Positions 44,927 through 52,059 of a stretch of 64,000 nucleotides of DNA are shown here, in pieces. The DNA lies in assembly GCF_030815485.1 (NCBI RefSeq), contig NZ_JAUSWV010000002.1:6634001-6698000 (forward strand), written 5' to 3'. The stretch's first letter is position 1; every line of letters begins with the position of its first letter. A program made the position numbers and the translations under genes. Source of the stretch: Streptomyces rishiriensis (GTDB lineage: Bacteria; Actinomycetota; Actinomycetes; Streptomycetales; Streptomycetaceae). A model generated the notes under the pieces. It was given only the letters and a program-made list of their open reading frames with translations. It was not told the DNA's origin and did not search any database.

Positions 44927-44963
44927 AGCGCTCCCTCGTCGGTCCTGCTGACGGGGGAGCGCT
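44927..44963. other. Hairpin in the 44892-45488 spacer
   Basis: AGCGCTCCC pairs with GGGAGCGCT, and CGTC pairs with GACG inside it. It lies upstream of the small gene at 44625-44891 and could be an attenuator or leader structure. The rest of this 597-bp spacer is GC-rich with no gene that I can support. Confidence 0.45.
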
Positions 44964-45423
44964 GGGGTGCGGTGGCCGTCCGACGGCGCGAGGCTGGGCG
45001 CGACAGGACGTTCGCGCCGCCGGACGGAGCTTCTTCGGGGAAGTGGGACGGACGGGACAGGCCGGGCCGGGGTCGGAGGCAGGGGTGGGGCCGGCTGAGC
45101 GGGGTGGGGCGGAGTGGGCCGGGACATGGACGGGTCGAGGTAGGGGCAGGGACCGCGGCGGGTTGCGACGGAGCCGGGAGCGGGCTTCCCTCAGGTCGAG
45201 AAGCGGGCCCCGTTCCTTCACCACCGCACTGGCTCGCACGCCGCCGCGGTCCTCGCCCTGCCCGCGCCCGTATCCGGCGACCACCCCTCATCCGGGTCGC
45301 ACGGCACAGCCGCGGGCCGCGTGCACGGCGTTATGACGTTCCGTCAGATGCCATGCACGAGTCTTGTGTCACGTCGGCGCCGGGGGCGTGGGAACCGGGC
45401 GGCGACAGGTTGCTGGAAGCGGT

Positions 45424-45485
45424 TTCCGGGCGGCGTCGCCGCCTGGGCGCGACAGGACAGATGTCAGCGACGGCGCCGCCCGGAA
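45424..45485 (-). terminator. Inverted repeat directly after glxR
   Basis: TTCCGGGCGGCG and CGCCGCCCGGAA are perfect 12-bp arms 38 nt apart, starting 3 bp after the glxR stop on the minus strand. The long loop makes it a weaker terminator candidate. Confidence 0.5.
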
Positions 45486-45488
45486 GTC

Positions 45489-46400
45489 TCAGAGACGCGC
45501 GCCCGACAGGCGCTCCACGGCCCGCAGCAGGGCCGAGTGGTCCAGTCCGCCGTCGCCCTGCGCGCGCAGGCTCGCGACCAGCTGGGCGACCACCGCGCCG
45601 ACGGGCAGGGCCGCGCCGACGTTGCGGGCGGCGTCCGTGACGATGCCCATGTCCTTGTGGTGCAGGTCGATCCGGAAGCCCGGCTTGAAGTCGCGGGTGA
45701 GGAAGTTGTCCTTCTTGCGGGCCAGTACGGTCGAGCCGGCGAGCCCGCCGCCCAGGACGTCCAGCGCCGCCTTCAGGTTCACGCCCGACTTCTCCAGGAA
45801 GACCACGGCCTCGGCGCACGCCTGGATGTTCACGGCGACGATCAGCTGGTTGGCGGCCTTCACGGTCTGGCCCGAGCCGTGCGGACCGCACAGCACGATG
45901 GTCTTGCCGAGTGCCTCGAAGACGGGCTCGGCCTCGTCGAAGTCGGCCTGCTCGCCGCCCACCATGATGGACAGCACGGCCTCGACGGCGCCGGCCTCAC
46001 CGCCGGACACCGGGGCGTCGAGCACCCGGATGCCCTTGTCCTTCGCCGCCCGTGCGAGGTCGATCGAGGTCTGCGGGGTGATCGAGGACATGTCGATCAG
46101 AAGCGCCCCGGACCGCGCGTTCTCCAGGATGCCTTCGGGGCCGTACGCGATGGCCTCGACCTGGGGCGAGGCGGGCACCATCGTGATCACGACGTCGGCG
46201 TCGCGCACGGCCTCGGCGACGGAGCCCGCGGCGCTGCCGCCGGCGGCCGTGAGCCGGTCCAGCTTGTCCTGTTCCAGGGTGAAGCCGGTGACGTCGTAAC
46301 CCGCCTTGACGAGGTTCTCGGACATGGGGGAGCCCATGATGCCGAGGCCGATCCAGGCGATCTTGGGAAGTGCGGGTACTGCGGGAACTGCGTTGCTCAT
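45489..46400 (-). CDS. glxR: 2-hydroxy-3-oxopropionate (tartronate semialdehyde) reductase
   Basis: This is a 303-residue member of the beta-hydroxyacid dehydrogenase family. The NAD(P) motif is IGLGIMGSPMSENLVKAGYD at residues 16-35. The substrate motif is VLDAPVSGGEAGA, and the catalytic lysine is in GSGQTVKAANQLIVA. It reduces tartronate semialdehyde, made by Gcl, to D-glycerate. It lies 25 bp after the isomerase gene and is probably cotranscribed from the hyi promoter. ATG 46400 follows a GAGGCACCCCCG stretch. Together with gcl and hyi it forms the glycerate pathway for glyoxylate. Confidence 0.93.
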   Translation of the reverse strand: MSNAVPAVPALPKIAWIGLGIMGSPMSENLVKAGYDVTGFTLEQDKLDRLTAAGGSAAGSVAEAVRDADVVITMVPASPQVEAIAYGPEGILENARSGALLIDMSSITPQTSIDLARAAKDKGIRVLDAPVSGGEAGAVEAVLSIMVGGEQADFDEAEPVFEALGKTIVLCGPHGSGQTVKAANQLIVAVNIQACAEAVVFLEKSGVNLKAALDVLGGGLAGSTVLARKKDNFLTRDFKPGFRIDLHHKDMGIVTDAARNVGAALPVGAVVAQLVASLRAQGDGGLDHSALLRAVERLSGARL

Positions 46401-46425
46401 CGGGGGTGCCTCTCGGTACGGGGGT

Positions 46426-47247
46426 TCAGCGGGGCAGCCAGTCGAAGGCCTCGGCGCTCGGACGGTCGCCCGGCTTGTACTCGAGGCCCACCCAGCCGTC
46501 GTATCCGGCCTTCCGCAGCCGGTCGAGGAGGTCCTCGAGGGGCAGCGAGCCGGTGCCCGGCGCGCCACGGCCCGGGTTGTCGGCGATCTGTACATGGCCG
46601 GTCCTCGACGCGTAGCGCTCGATCACCGACGGCAGGTCCTCGCCGTTCATCGACAGGTGGTACAGATCCATCAGGAACTTCGCGTTGCCGAGCCCTGTGG
46701 CGTCGTTGACCTTGTCGACGATGCCGATCGCGGCCGGTGCACTGACCAGGGGGTAGCGGGGCGACTCGGGCCTGTTCAGCGCCTCGACGAGCAGGATCGC
46801 GCCGATCCGGTGCGCTGCCCGGGCCGCGAGGACCAAATTCTCCAGCGCGAGGGCGTCCTGCTCGGCCGGGTCCACGCCGTCGAGGCGGTTGCCGTACAGC
46901 GCGTTGAGCGCGCGGCAGCCCAGGGACTGCGCGAAGCCGGCGGCCACGTCGATGTTGGCACGGAACCGTTCCGACTCCTCGCCGGGCAGCGACAGGGCGC
47001 CGCGGTCGGGGCCCGGGAGCTGTCCGGCATAGAAGTTGAGGCCCGTGAGCTGTACGCCCGCGTCCTCGATCGCCTGCCTCAGGGCGTCGAGCTCGGACGG
47101 CTCGGGGGTGGGTGAGTCGATCCAGGGCCACCACAGCTCGACCGCGGTGAAGCCGGCCGCGGCCGCCGCCGCGGGGCGCTCCAGGAGCGGGAGTTCCGTG
47201 AAGAGGATCGACAGGTTGACGTTGAAGCGCCGGTCTTCGAAGCCCAT
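46426..47247 (-). CDS. hyi: Hydroxypyruvate isomerase family protein
   Basis: This 273-residue TIM-barrel protein belongs to the xylose-isomerase-like superfamily, Hyi group. Metal and catalytic positions appear in LLVEALNRPE, FLMDLYHLSMNGED, GHVQIADNPGRGAPGTG and VGLEYKPGD. Hyi interconverts hydroxypyruvate and tartronate semialdehyde, linking it to Gcl and GlxR. It is first in a two-gene unit with glxR. The promoter has the same -35/-10 and paired-operator layout as gcl. Confidence 0.92.
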   Translation of the reverse strand: MGFEDRRFNVNLSILFTELPLLERPAAAAAAGFTAVELWWPWIDSPTPEPSELDALRQAIEDAGVQLTGLNFYAGQLPGPDRGALSLPGEESERFRANIDVAAGFAQSLGCRALNALYGNRLDGVDPAEQDALALENLVLAARAAHRIGAILLVEALNRPESPRYPLVSAPAAIGIVDKVNDATGLGNAKFLMDLYHLSMNGEDLPSVIERYASRTGHVQIADNPGRGAPGTGSLPLEDLLDRLRKAGYDGWVGLEYKPGDRPSAEAFDWLPR

Positions 47248-47278
47248 AGGGTGCCGCGCTCCCTTCCGTGTCGAGTAT

Positions 47279-47314
47279 TTCCGTATTGCGGAAGTTGTTT
47301 TCTGCTTATTGGAA
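47279..47314. promoter_or_regulatory. Paired operator sites of hyi-glxR
   Basis: TTCCGTATTGCGGAA (47279-47293) and TTCTGCTTATTGGAA (47300-47314) have centres 21 bp apart. Read on the minus strand, the second is TTCCAATAAGCAGAA, very like the first gcl operator. The gene-proximal site is the better dyad in both promoters. Confidence 0.75.
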
Positions 47315-47343
47315 GATTGCCGTTGGGCCGGGCGGCTTGTCAA
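47314..47343 (-). promoter_or_regulatory. hyi-glxR promoter
   Basis: On the minus strand, TTGACA (47338-47343) and CAATCT (47314-47319) are 18 bp apart. The operators begin right after the -10 hexamer, as in gcl. Confidence 0.6.
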
Positions 47344-47472
47344 GGGGCGGAGGGGTGCGCCGGAGCCCGGCCGAGGTGGAACCCCGACTCCCGGGTGGTC
47401 GTCCGTCCGGTCCGTTAAGGTCGGTGTCCGGGCGCCGACGTTCCGGTCCCGTTCAGAGAGGTGTGGGGCGCG

Positions 47473-47757
47473 ATGCGACTGAAAGTGGAGTTCACCACCG
47501 AGCCCTTCGACCTCGACGAGGCGCCCGCGCACGCGCTGGTCGCCCGTGAGGTGATCGAGGCGGCCGACCTGGACGCGGTGGACGTGGGGCCGTTCGGCAA
47601 CACCGTGGAGGGGGCCGCCGACGCGGTGCTCGCCGCCGTGGACGCCCTGCTGCGCAGGTCCCTCGGTGCGGGCGCCACCCGCATCTCGCTCCAGGTCAAC
47701 GTCATGGGGGACGGGGACCGGGACGCGGACGGCGATGTCGTCGGGGAGGGCGTGTGA
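47473..47757 (+). CDS. Small protein resembling MTH1187/thiamine-binding family
   Basis: This is a 94-residue protein. The pattern VAREVIEAADLDAVDVGPFG, then NTVEGAADAVLAAVDALLRR, then LGAGATRISLQVNV resembles the ferredoxin-like PF01910 family. In that family GxxxEG and a C-terminal GAxRVxLxxxI are conserved and some members bind thiamine. The match is from memory and moderate. The stop overlaps the next gene's GTG by four bases. It is divergent from hyi and precedes the ureide genes, so a role in sensing within purine catabolism is possible. GTG 47461 is an alternative start. Confidence 0.6.
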   Translation: MRLKVEFTTEPFDLDEAPAHALVAREVIEAADLDAVDVGPFGNTVEGAADAVLAAVDALLRRSLGAGATRISLQVNVMGDGDRDADGDVVGEGV

Positions 47758-48122
47758 GCACCTCCGGCGACGAGGCCTTCATCGCGGCCGTGAAGCCGCT
47801 GGTCGACGCGATGGGCGGGGAGATGCTCCCGCCGGACGAGGCCGGCGTCGACGACGTCGTCCTGGCCTGGGAAGGGGTCGACACCGTCGCCGTGCGCCTG
47901 CCCCAGCTGGCCGACTCCCTCGACCACATCCTCGCCGCCATGGAGCGCAGGAAGGGCAGACCGCTCGCCGACCTGGACCGCAAGGCCAAGCAGGAGGTCG
48001 TGCGGATACTCGAGGCGCGTGGCGCCTTCTCCGTACGGCACGGTGTGGAGACCGTGGCGAGCGCGCTCGGGGTGAGCCGCTTCACGGTCTACAACTATCT
48101 CAACCGGGAGAAAGAGGCCTGA
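47754..48122 (+). CDS. Helix-turn-helix protein (DauR/YheO C-terminal type)
   Basis: This 122-residue protein has a C-terminal helix-turn-helix of the DauR-like kind (DLDRKAKQEVVRILEARG, then VETVASALGVSRFTVYNYLN). The N-terminal half has a hydrophobic-acidic pattern with no recognisable ligand domain and lacks the PAS-like domain of full-length DauR. It is translationally coupled to the small PF01910-like protein. The pair sits immediately before the uraD-uraH-uricase operon, so it may be a two-part sensor-regulator of that operon. This is inferred from position only. Confidence 0.72.
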   Translation: MSTSGDEAFIAAVKPLVDAMGGEMLPPDEAGVDDVVLAWEGVDTVAVRLPQLADSLDHILAAMERRKGRPLADLDRKAKQEVVRILEARGAFSVRHGVETVASALGVSRFTVYNYLNREKEA

Positions 48123-48188
48123 GCGGTCTCTTGTGGCGTGTCCGGAGGCCGGCCGGGGGCGAGTGGTGGGCCGGCGGTGGACGCCGGG

Positions 48189-48223
48189 TTTCGTTACCCG
48201 GAATTTTCAACAAAGTGTTGACG
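48189..48223. promoter_or_regulatory. uraD operon promoter with overlapping dyad
   Basis: The dyad TCAACAAAGTGTTGA (48207-48221) overlaps a -35 hexamer TTGACG (48218-48223). A weaker dyad-like sequence, TTTCGTTACCCGGAA (48189-48203), has its centre 18 bp upstream and shares TT-CG and CGGAA with the gcl/hyi operators. The -10 region is not clear. Confidence 0.5.
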
Positions 48224-48298
48224 TGATGTCGCGGACAGGCGTTAGCTGGCCGCAGCCCGCTCAAGCACGAAGGCCGTCTCGCGGCCACGGAGGCTCCC

Positions 48299-48820
48299 GT
48301 GACTTCGACTTCCCCACCCCCGGGCCTGGCCCGGTTCAACGACCTCGAGGAGTCCGTGGCCCGTGCCGCGCTCCACGAGGCGTGCGCCTCCACGGCGTGG
48401 ACCACCCGACTGCTCGCGGCCCGCCCCTACGCCACCGTCACCGACCTGTACGGCGTCAGCGACGCCGCCATGGCCGACCTGACCGCCACGGACCTGGCGG
48501 AAGCGATGGCCGGGCACCCGCCGATCGGCCGTCCGAAGCCCGGCGACCCGACCTCGGCCCGCGAACAGCACGGCATGGCCGGCGCTTCGCGGGAACTCAA
48601 GGCCGAGATGCTCGAACTGAACCTGGCCTACCAGGAGAAGTTCGGCCATGTCTTCCTGATCTGTGCCACCGGTCGCACCGGCGAGCAGCTGCGCGACGCG
48701 GTCAAGGAGCGGATCGGCAACGCGCCGGAGCAGGAACGGGAGATCGTCCGCGTCGAACTGGGCAAGATCAACCGTATCCGCCTCGCCCGACTCGTCGAAG
48801 AGGACCGACCCACCCCATGA
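48299..48820 (+). CDS. uraD: OHCU decarboxylase
   Basis: This 173-residue protein decarboxylates 2-oxo-4-hydroxy-4-carboxy-5-ureidoimidazoline to S-allantoin. The catalytic histidine is His73 in AGHPPIGRPK, and Glu89 in TSAREQHGM is also conserved. The tail (FGHVFLICATGRTGEQ) is typical. The GTG at 48299 is preceded by GGAGGCTCCC. It overlaps the HIU hydrolase start by four bases, and the next gene is uricase, so all three steps from urate to allantoin are present in order. Confidence 0.93.
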   Translation: MTSTSPPPGLARFNDLEESVARAALHEACASTAWTTRLLAARPYATVTDLYGVSDAAMADLTATDLAEAMAGHPPIGRPKPGDPTSAREQHGMAGASRELKAEMLELNLAYQEKFGHVFLICATGRTGEQLRDAVKERIGNAPEQEREIVRVELGKINRIRLARLVEEDRPTP

Positions 48821-49242
48821 GCACCAGCAGCACCGCATCGGTGTCCACCCACATCCTGGACACCTCCGTCGGCCGGCCCGCCGCGGGAGTCGCCGTCCAC
48901 CTGTCCGCCCGTTCGGGCCGGGATGCCCGGCAGGGGCCGGATGCGGGCTGGAGGGCGCTCGGCGGCTCCGCGACCGACGCGGACGGCCGCTGCAAGGACC
49001 TGCCGGCGTTGCCGGAGGGGACCACCCATGTACGGCTCGACTTCGCCGTGGAGGCGTATTTCGAGCGATCCGAGAAGAAGCAAGCCGATGCGCAGCAGGA
49101 CGCCCCCGCGAATCGGGACAGCGGTGCCCCACCCGTGTTCTTCCCGGAGGTGGCGATCACCTTCGCCGTCGTACCCGGCGAGCACTACCACGTACCGCTG
49201 CTGCTCAACCCGTTCGGCTACTCCGTTTACCGAGGGAGCTAG
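48817..49242 (+). CDS. uraH: 5-hydroxyisourate hydrolase
   Basis: This is a 141-residue transthyretin-like protein. The N-terminal STHILDTSVGRPAAG with His12 and the C-terminal YSVYRGS signature identify HIU hydrolase, which opens the unstable uricase product. Ordinary members are about 110-120 residues. The extra length is an insertion of about 20 polar residues near 87-105 (KKQADAQQDAPANRDSG), in a loop before the FFPEVAITF strand. It overlaps uraD by four bases and is 4 bp before uricase. Confidence 0.93.
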   Translation: MSTSSTASVSTHILDTSVGRPAAGVAVHLSARSGRDARQGPDAGWRALGGSATDADGRCKDLPALPEGTTHVRLDFAVEAYFERSEKKQADAQQDAPANRDSGAPPVFFPEVAITFAVVPGEHYHVPLLLNPFGYSVYRGS

Positions 49243-49246
49243 CTAG

Positions 49247-50176
49247 ATGACCGCCCATTCCCACCCGGCCCGCCCTGTGTTCCTGGGACAGAACCAGTAC
49301 GGCAAGGCCGAGAACCGAGTCGTCAGGATCACGCGGGACGGCACCACCCACCACATCAAGGACCTCAACGTGTCCGTGTCGCTGAGCGGCGACATGGACG
49401 AGGTCCACTACTCCGGCTCGAACGCCAACGTCCTGCCGACCGACACCACCAAGAACACGGTGTACGCGTTCGCCAAGGAGCACGGCATCGAGTCCGCCGA
49501 GCAGTTCGGCATCCACCTCGCCCGTCACTTCGTGACCTCGCAGGAACCGATCAGGACCGCGCGGATCCGCATCGAGGAGTACGCCTGGGAGCGGATCGAG
49601 ACGCCCGGCGAGGACGAGCACTCCTTCGTCCGCCGGGGCCAGGAGACCCGCGTCGCCCAGATCACCTACGACGGCTCCTCCTGGGAGGTCGTCTCCGGGC
49701 TCAAGGACCTGACGGTCATGAACTCGACGAACTCCGAGTTCTGGGGCTACGTCAAGGACAAGTACACGACGCTGCCCGAGGCGTACGACCGCGTCCTGGC
49801 GACCGAGGTGTCCAGCCGGTGGCGCTTCCACTGGTCCGACGACGCCCAGCAGGCACCGGACTGGGAGGAGTCGTACGCCCAGGTCAAGAAGCACATGCTG
49901 CTGGCCTTCGCGCAGACGTACTCCCTCTCCCTCCAGCAGACCCTGTACGCCATGGGCGCACGGATCATCGACCACCGCGACGAGATCGACGAGGTCCGCT
50001 TCTCGCTCCCCAACAAGCACCACTTCCTGGTGGACCTGAAGCCGTTCGGACTGAAGAACGACACCGCCGACGGAGCCGTCTACTACGCCGCCGACCGTCC
50101 CTACGGCCTGATCGAGGCCACCGTTCTGCGGGACGGCTGCGAGGCGAAGATCCCGGTGGACCTCACCAACCTCTGA
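49247..50176 (+). CDS. Urate oxidase (uricase)
   Basis: This is a 309-residue cofactor-free uricase that oxidises urate to 5-hydroxyisourate. Family signatures are LGQNQYGKAENRVVRI at the N-terminus, VLPTDTTKNTVYAFAKEHGI with the active-site threonine, and the LPNKHHFLVDLKPFGLKN region near the C-terminus. Length and order match bacterial uricases. It starts 4 bp after the HIU hydrolase stop. Urate can come from the xanthine dehydrogenase at 2579-6505, the deaminase that follows, or uptake. Confidence 0.95.
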   Translation: MTAHSHPARPVFLGQNQYGKAENRVVRITRDGTTHHIKDLNVSVSLSGDMDEVHYSGSNANVLPTDTTKNTVYAFAKEHGIESAEQFGIHLARHFVTSQEPIRTARIRIEEYAWERIETPGEDEHSFVRRGQETRVAQITYDGSSWEVVSGLKDLTVMNSTNSEFWGYVKDKYTTLPEAYDRVLATEVSSRWRFHWSDDAQQAPDWEESYAQVKKHMLLAFAQTYSLSLQQTLYAMGARIIDHRDEIDEVRFSLPNKHHFLVDLKPFGLKNDTADGAVYYAADRPYGLIEATVLRDGCEAKIPVDLTNL

Positions 50177-50299
50177 ACCGTCCCTCCTTCGCGGCACCCG
50201 TGGCCGGCGAGCCCGCGCCTCACCGGCCACGGCACTCAAACTCCCAGGGTCCTGCCGTGCCCTCTCCACCAGAGTCCACTGAGTGAAAAGGACGAATCC

Positions 50300-51679
50300 A
50301 TGGCAGCAGACCGGCGCACCGTCATCGAGAACTGTTCGATCGCGACCGTCGACGCTCAGGACACGGAATACGGCAACGGTCACGTCGTCCTCGCCGGCAA
50401 CCGGATCGAGTCGCTCGGCGCGGGCAGGGCCCCGGACGGCCTGGAGAACGTCGAGCGCCGTATCGACGCCACCGGGCACCTGGTCACCCCGGGCCTGGTC
50501 AACACCCATCACCACTTCTACCAGTGGATCACCCGGGGCCTGGCCACCGACCACAACCTCTTCGACTGGCTCGTCGCCCTCTACCCCACCTGGGCGCGCA
50601 TCGACGAACAGATGGTCCGCGCCGCCGCCCAGGGCTCCCTGGCGATGATGGCCCGCGGCGGCGTCACCACCGCCATGGACCACCACTACGTCTTCCCGAA
50701 GGGCTCCGGCGACCTGTCCGGCGCGATCATCGGCGCCGCCCGCGACATGGGCGTCCGCTTCACCCTGGCCCGCGGTTCCATGGACCGCAGCGAGAAGGAC
50801 GGCGGCCTGCCCCCGGACTTCGCCGTCGAGACCCTGGAAGGCGCCCTCGCCGCCACCGAGCAGACCGTCGGACAGCATCACGACGCCTCCTTCGACGCGA
50901 TGACCCAGGTCGCCGTCGCCCCCTGCTCGCCCTTCTCCGTCTCGACCGAACTGATGCGCCAGGGCGCCGAGTTGGCCCGCCGGCTCGGCGTGCGTCTGCA
51001 CACCCACGGCTCGGAGACGGTCGAGGAGGAGAAGTTCTGCCACGAGCTGTTCGGCATGGGCCCGACCGACTACTTCGAGTCCACCGGCTGGCTGGGCGAG
51101 GACGTGTGGATGGCGCACTGCGTCCACATGAACGACTCCGACATCGACGCCTTCGCCCGGACCGGAACGGGCGTCGCCCACTGCCCCTCCTCCAACGCCC
51201 GGCTGGCGGCGGGCATCGCCCGGGTCCCCGACATGCTGAGGGCCGGCGTCCCGGTCGGCCTCGGCGTCGACGGCACGGCCTCCAACGAGTCCGGCGAGCT
51301 CCACACCGAGCTGCGCAACGCCCTGCTCATCAACCGCCTCGGCGCCCACCGCGAGGCCGCCCTGAACGCCCGTCAGGCGCTGCGGCTCGGCACCCACGGC
51401 GGAGCACAGGTCCTGGGCCGCGCCTCGCAGATCGGCTCCCTGGAGCCGGGCAAGCTGGCCGACCTGGTGCTGTGGAAGCTGGACACCCTCGCCCACGCCT
51501 CCATCGCCGACCCGGTCACCGCCCTGGTCTTCGGCGCGGCGGCGCCCGTCACCGCCTCGCTCGTGAACGGCCGTCAGATCGTCGAGGACGGACGCCTGTT
51601 GCACGCCGACGAGGACGCGATCGCCCGCTCGACGCGGGAAGAGGCGCAGCGGTTGGCACGCATCGCCGCGCAGGGCTGA
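50300..51679 (+). CDS. 8-oxoguanine deaminase
   Basis: This is a 459-residue amidohydrolase-superfamily deaminase. Metal ligands are in LVNTHHHFYQ, VRLHTHGSE, MAHCVHMND and GLGVDGTASNES. This combination is typical of 8-oxoguanine deaminases, which convert 8-oxoguanine directly to urate. Guanine deaminase is the alternative, but its PGFVDTHIH motif is absent. It lies 123 bp after uricase on the same strand, so the product would be used at once. ATG 50300 follows AAAAGGACGAATCC. Confidence 0.85.
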   Translation: MAADRRTVIENCSIATVDAQDTEYGNGHVVLAGNRIESLGAGRAPDGLENVERRIDATGHLVTPGLVNTHHHFYQWITRGLATDHNLFDWLVALYPTWARIDEQMVRAAAQGSLAMMARGGVTTAMDHHYVFPKGSGDLSGAIIGAARDMGVRFTLARGSMDRSEKDGGLPPDFAVETLEGALAATEQTVGQHHDASFDAMTQVAVAPCSPFSVSTELMRQGAELARRLGVRLHTHGSETVEEEKFCHELFGMGPTDYFESTGWLGEDVWMAHCVHMNDSDIDAFARTGTGVAHCPSSNARLAAGIARVPDMLRAGVPVGLGVDGTASNESGELHTELRNALLINRLGAHREAALNARQALRLGTHGGAQVLGRASQIGSLEPGKLADLVLWKLDTLAHASIADPVTALVFGAAAPVTASLVNGRQIVEDGRLLHADEDAIARSTREEAQRLARIAAQG

Positions 51680-52059
51680 CAGGCCTGTTCCGTAAGGGCT
51701 CGGCTCTTGCGGGCACTGAACTCCGGTCGAGGGGGACGGCCCTCGACCGGCAGCCGTGGCCGGGGCGCGCGTGAACGCGCGTGCCCCGGAACGGTTCCCC
51801 ACCGTCCCCTCCCGCAGGTACCCCTCCCGTCCGCGGATACCTCCCGTTCCGTGGCCTGCCGTTCCCGGTGCCACCCGGTACCTGGCGTTCCTCGGTACCA
51901 CCCGGTATCTCGCGTCTTCCGTCACCGCCCGGCACCTCGCGTTCTCCGGTGCCGCCGGTTTTCGGGAACCGCCAGTTCCCAGGTGCTTCCAGCGCCGCCG
52001 CACCACCTCCCTGACACCCGCGTCAGAGCCGACGTGTACCCGACCGGAGGAGAGCCGCC
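51680..52059. other. 380-bp spacer with 27-bp repeats
   Basis: Between the deaminase and permease genes, at least three 27-bp units begin at 51866, 51893 and 51920 with consensus CGGTGCCACCCGGTACCTCG. A fourth is diverged. The frame they lie in would give nine-residue PPG-type repeats, but no start site or conserved domain supports a gene. GGAGGAGAGCCGCC before 52060 is the permease ribosome-binding site. Confidence 0.7.

Noticed and set aside
44972..45640. 222-residue + strand frame in the spacer before glxR
   Set aside because: It has Arg/Gly-rich shadow composition and overlaps the end of glxR in antisense.
49205..52006. 933-residue minus-strand frame antisense to uricase and the deaminase
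   Set aside because: It is a GC-bias shadow; both genes on the + strand show complete family signatures.
51781..52014. 77-residue frame with PPG-type nine-residue repeats
   Set aside because: There is no ribosome-binding site or conserved part, and it is explained by the 27-bp tandem repeats.
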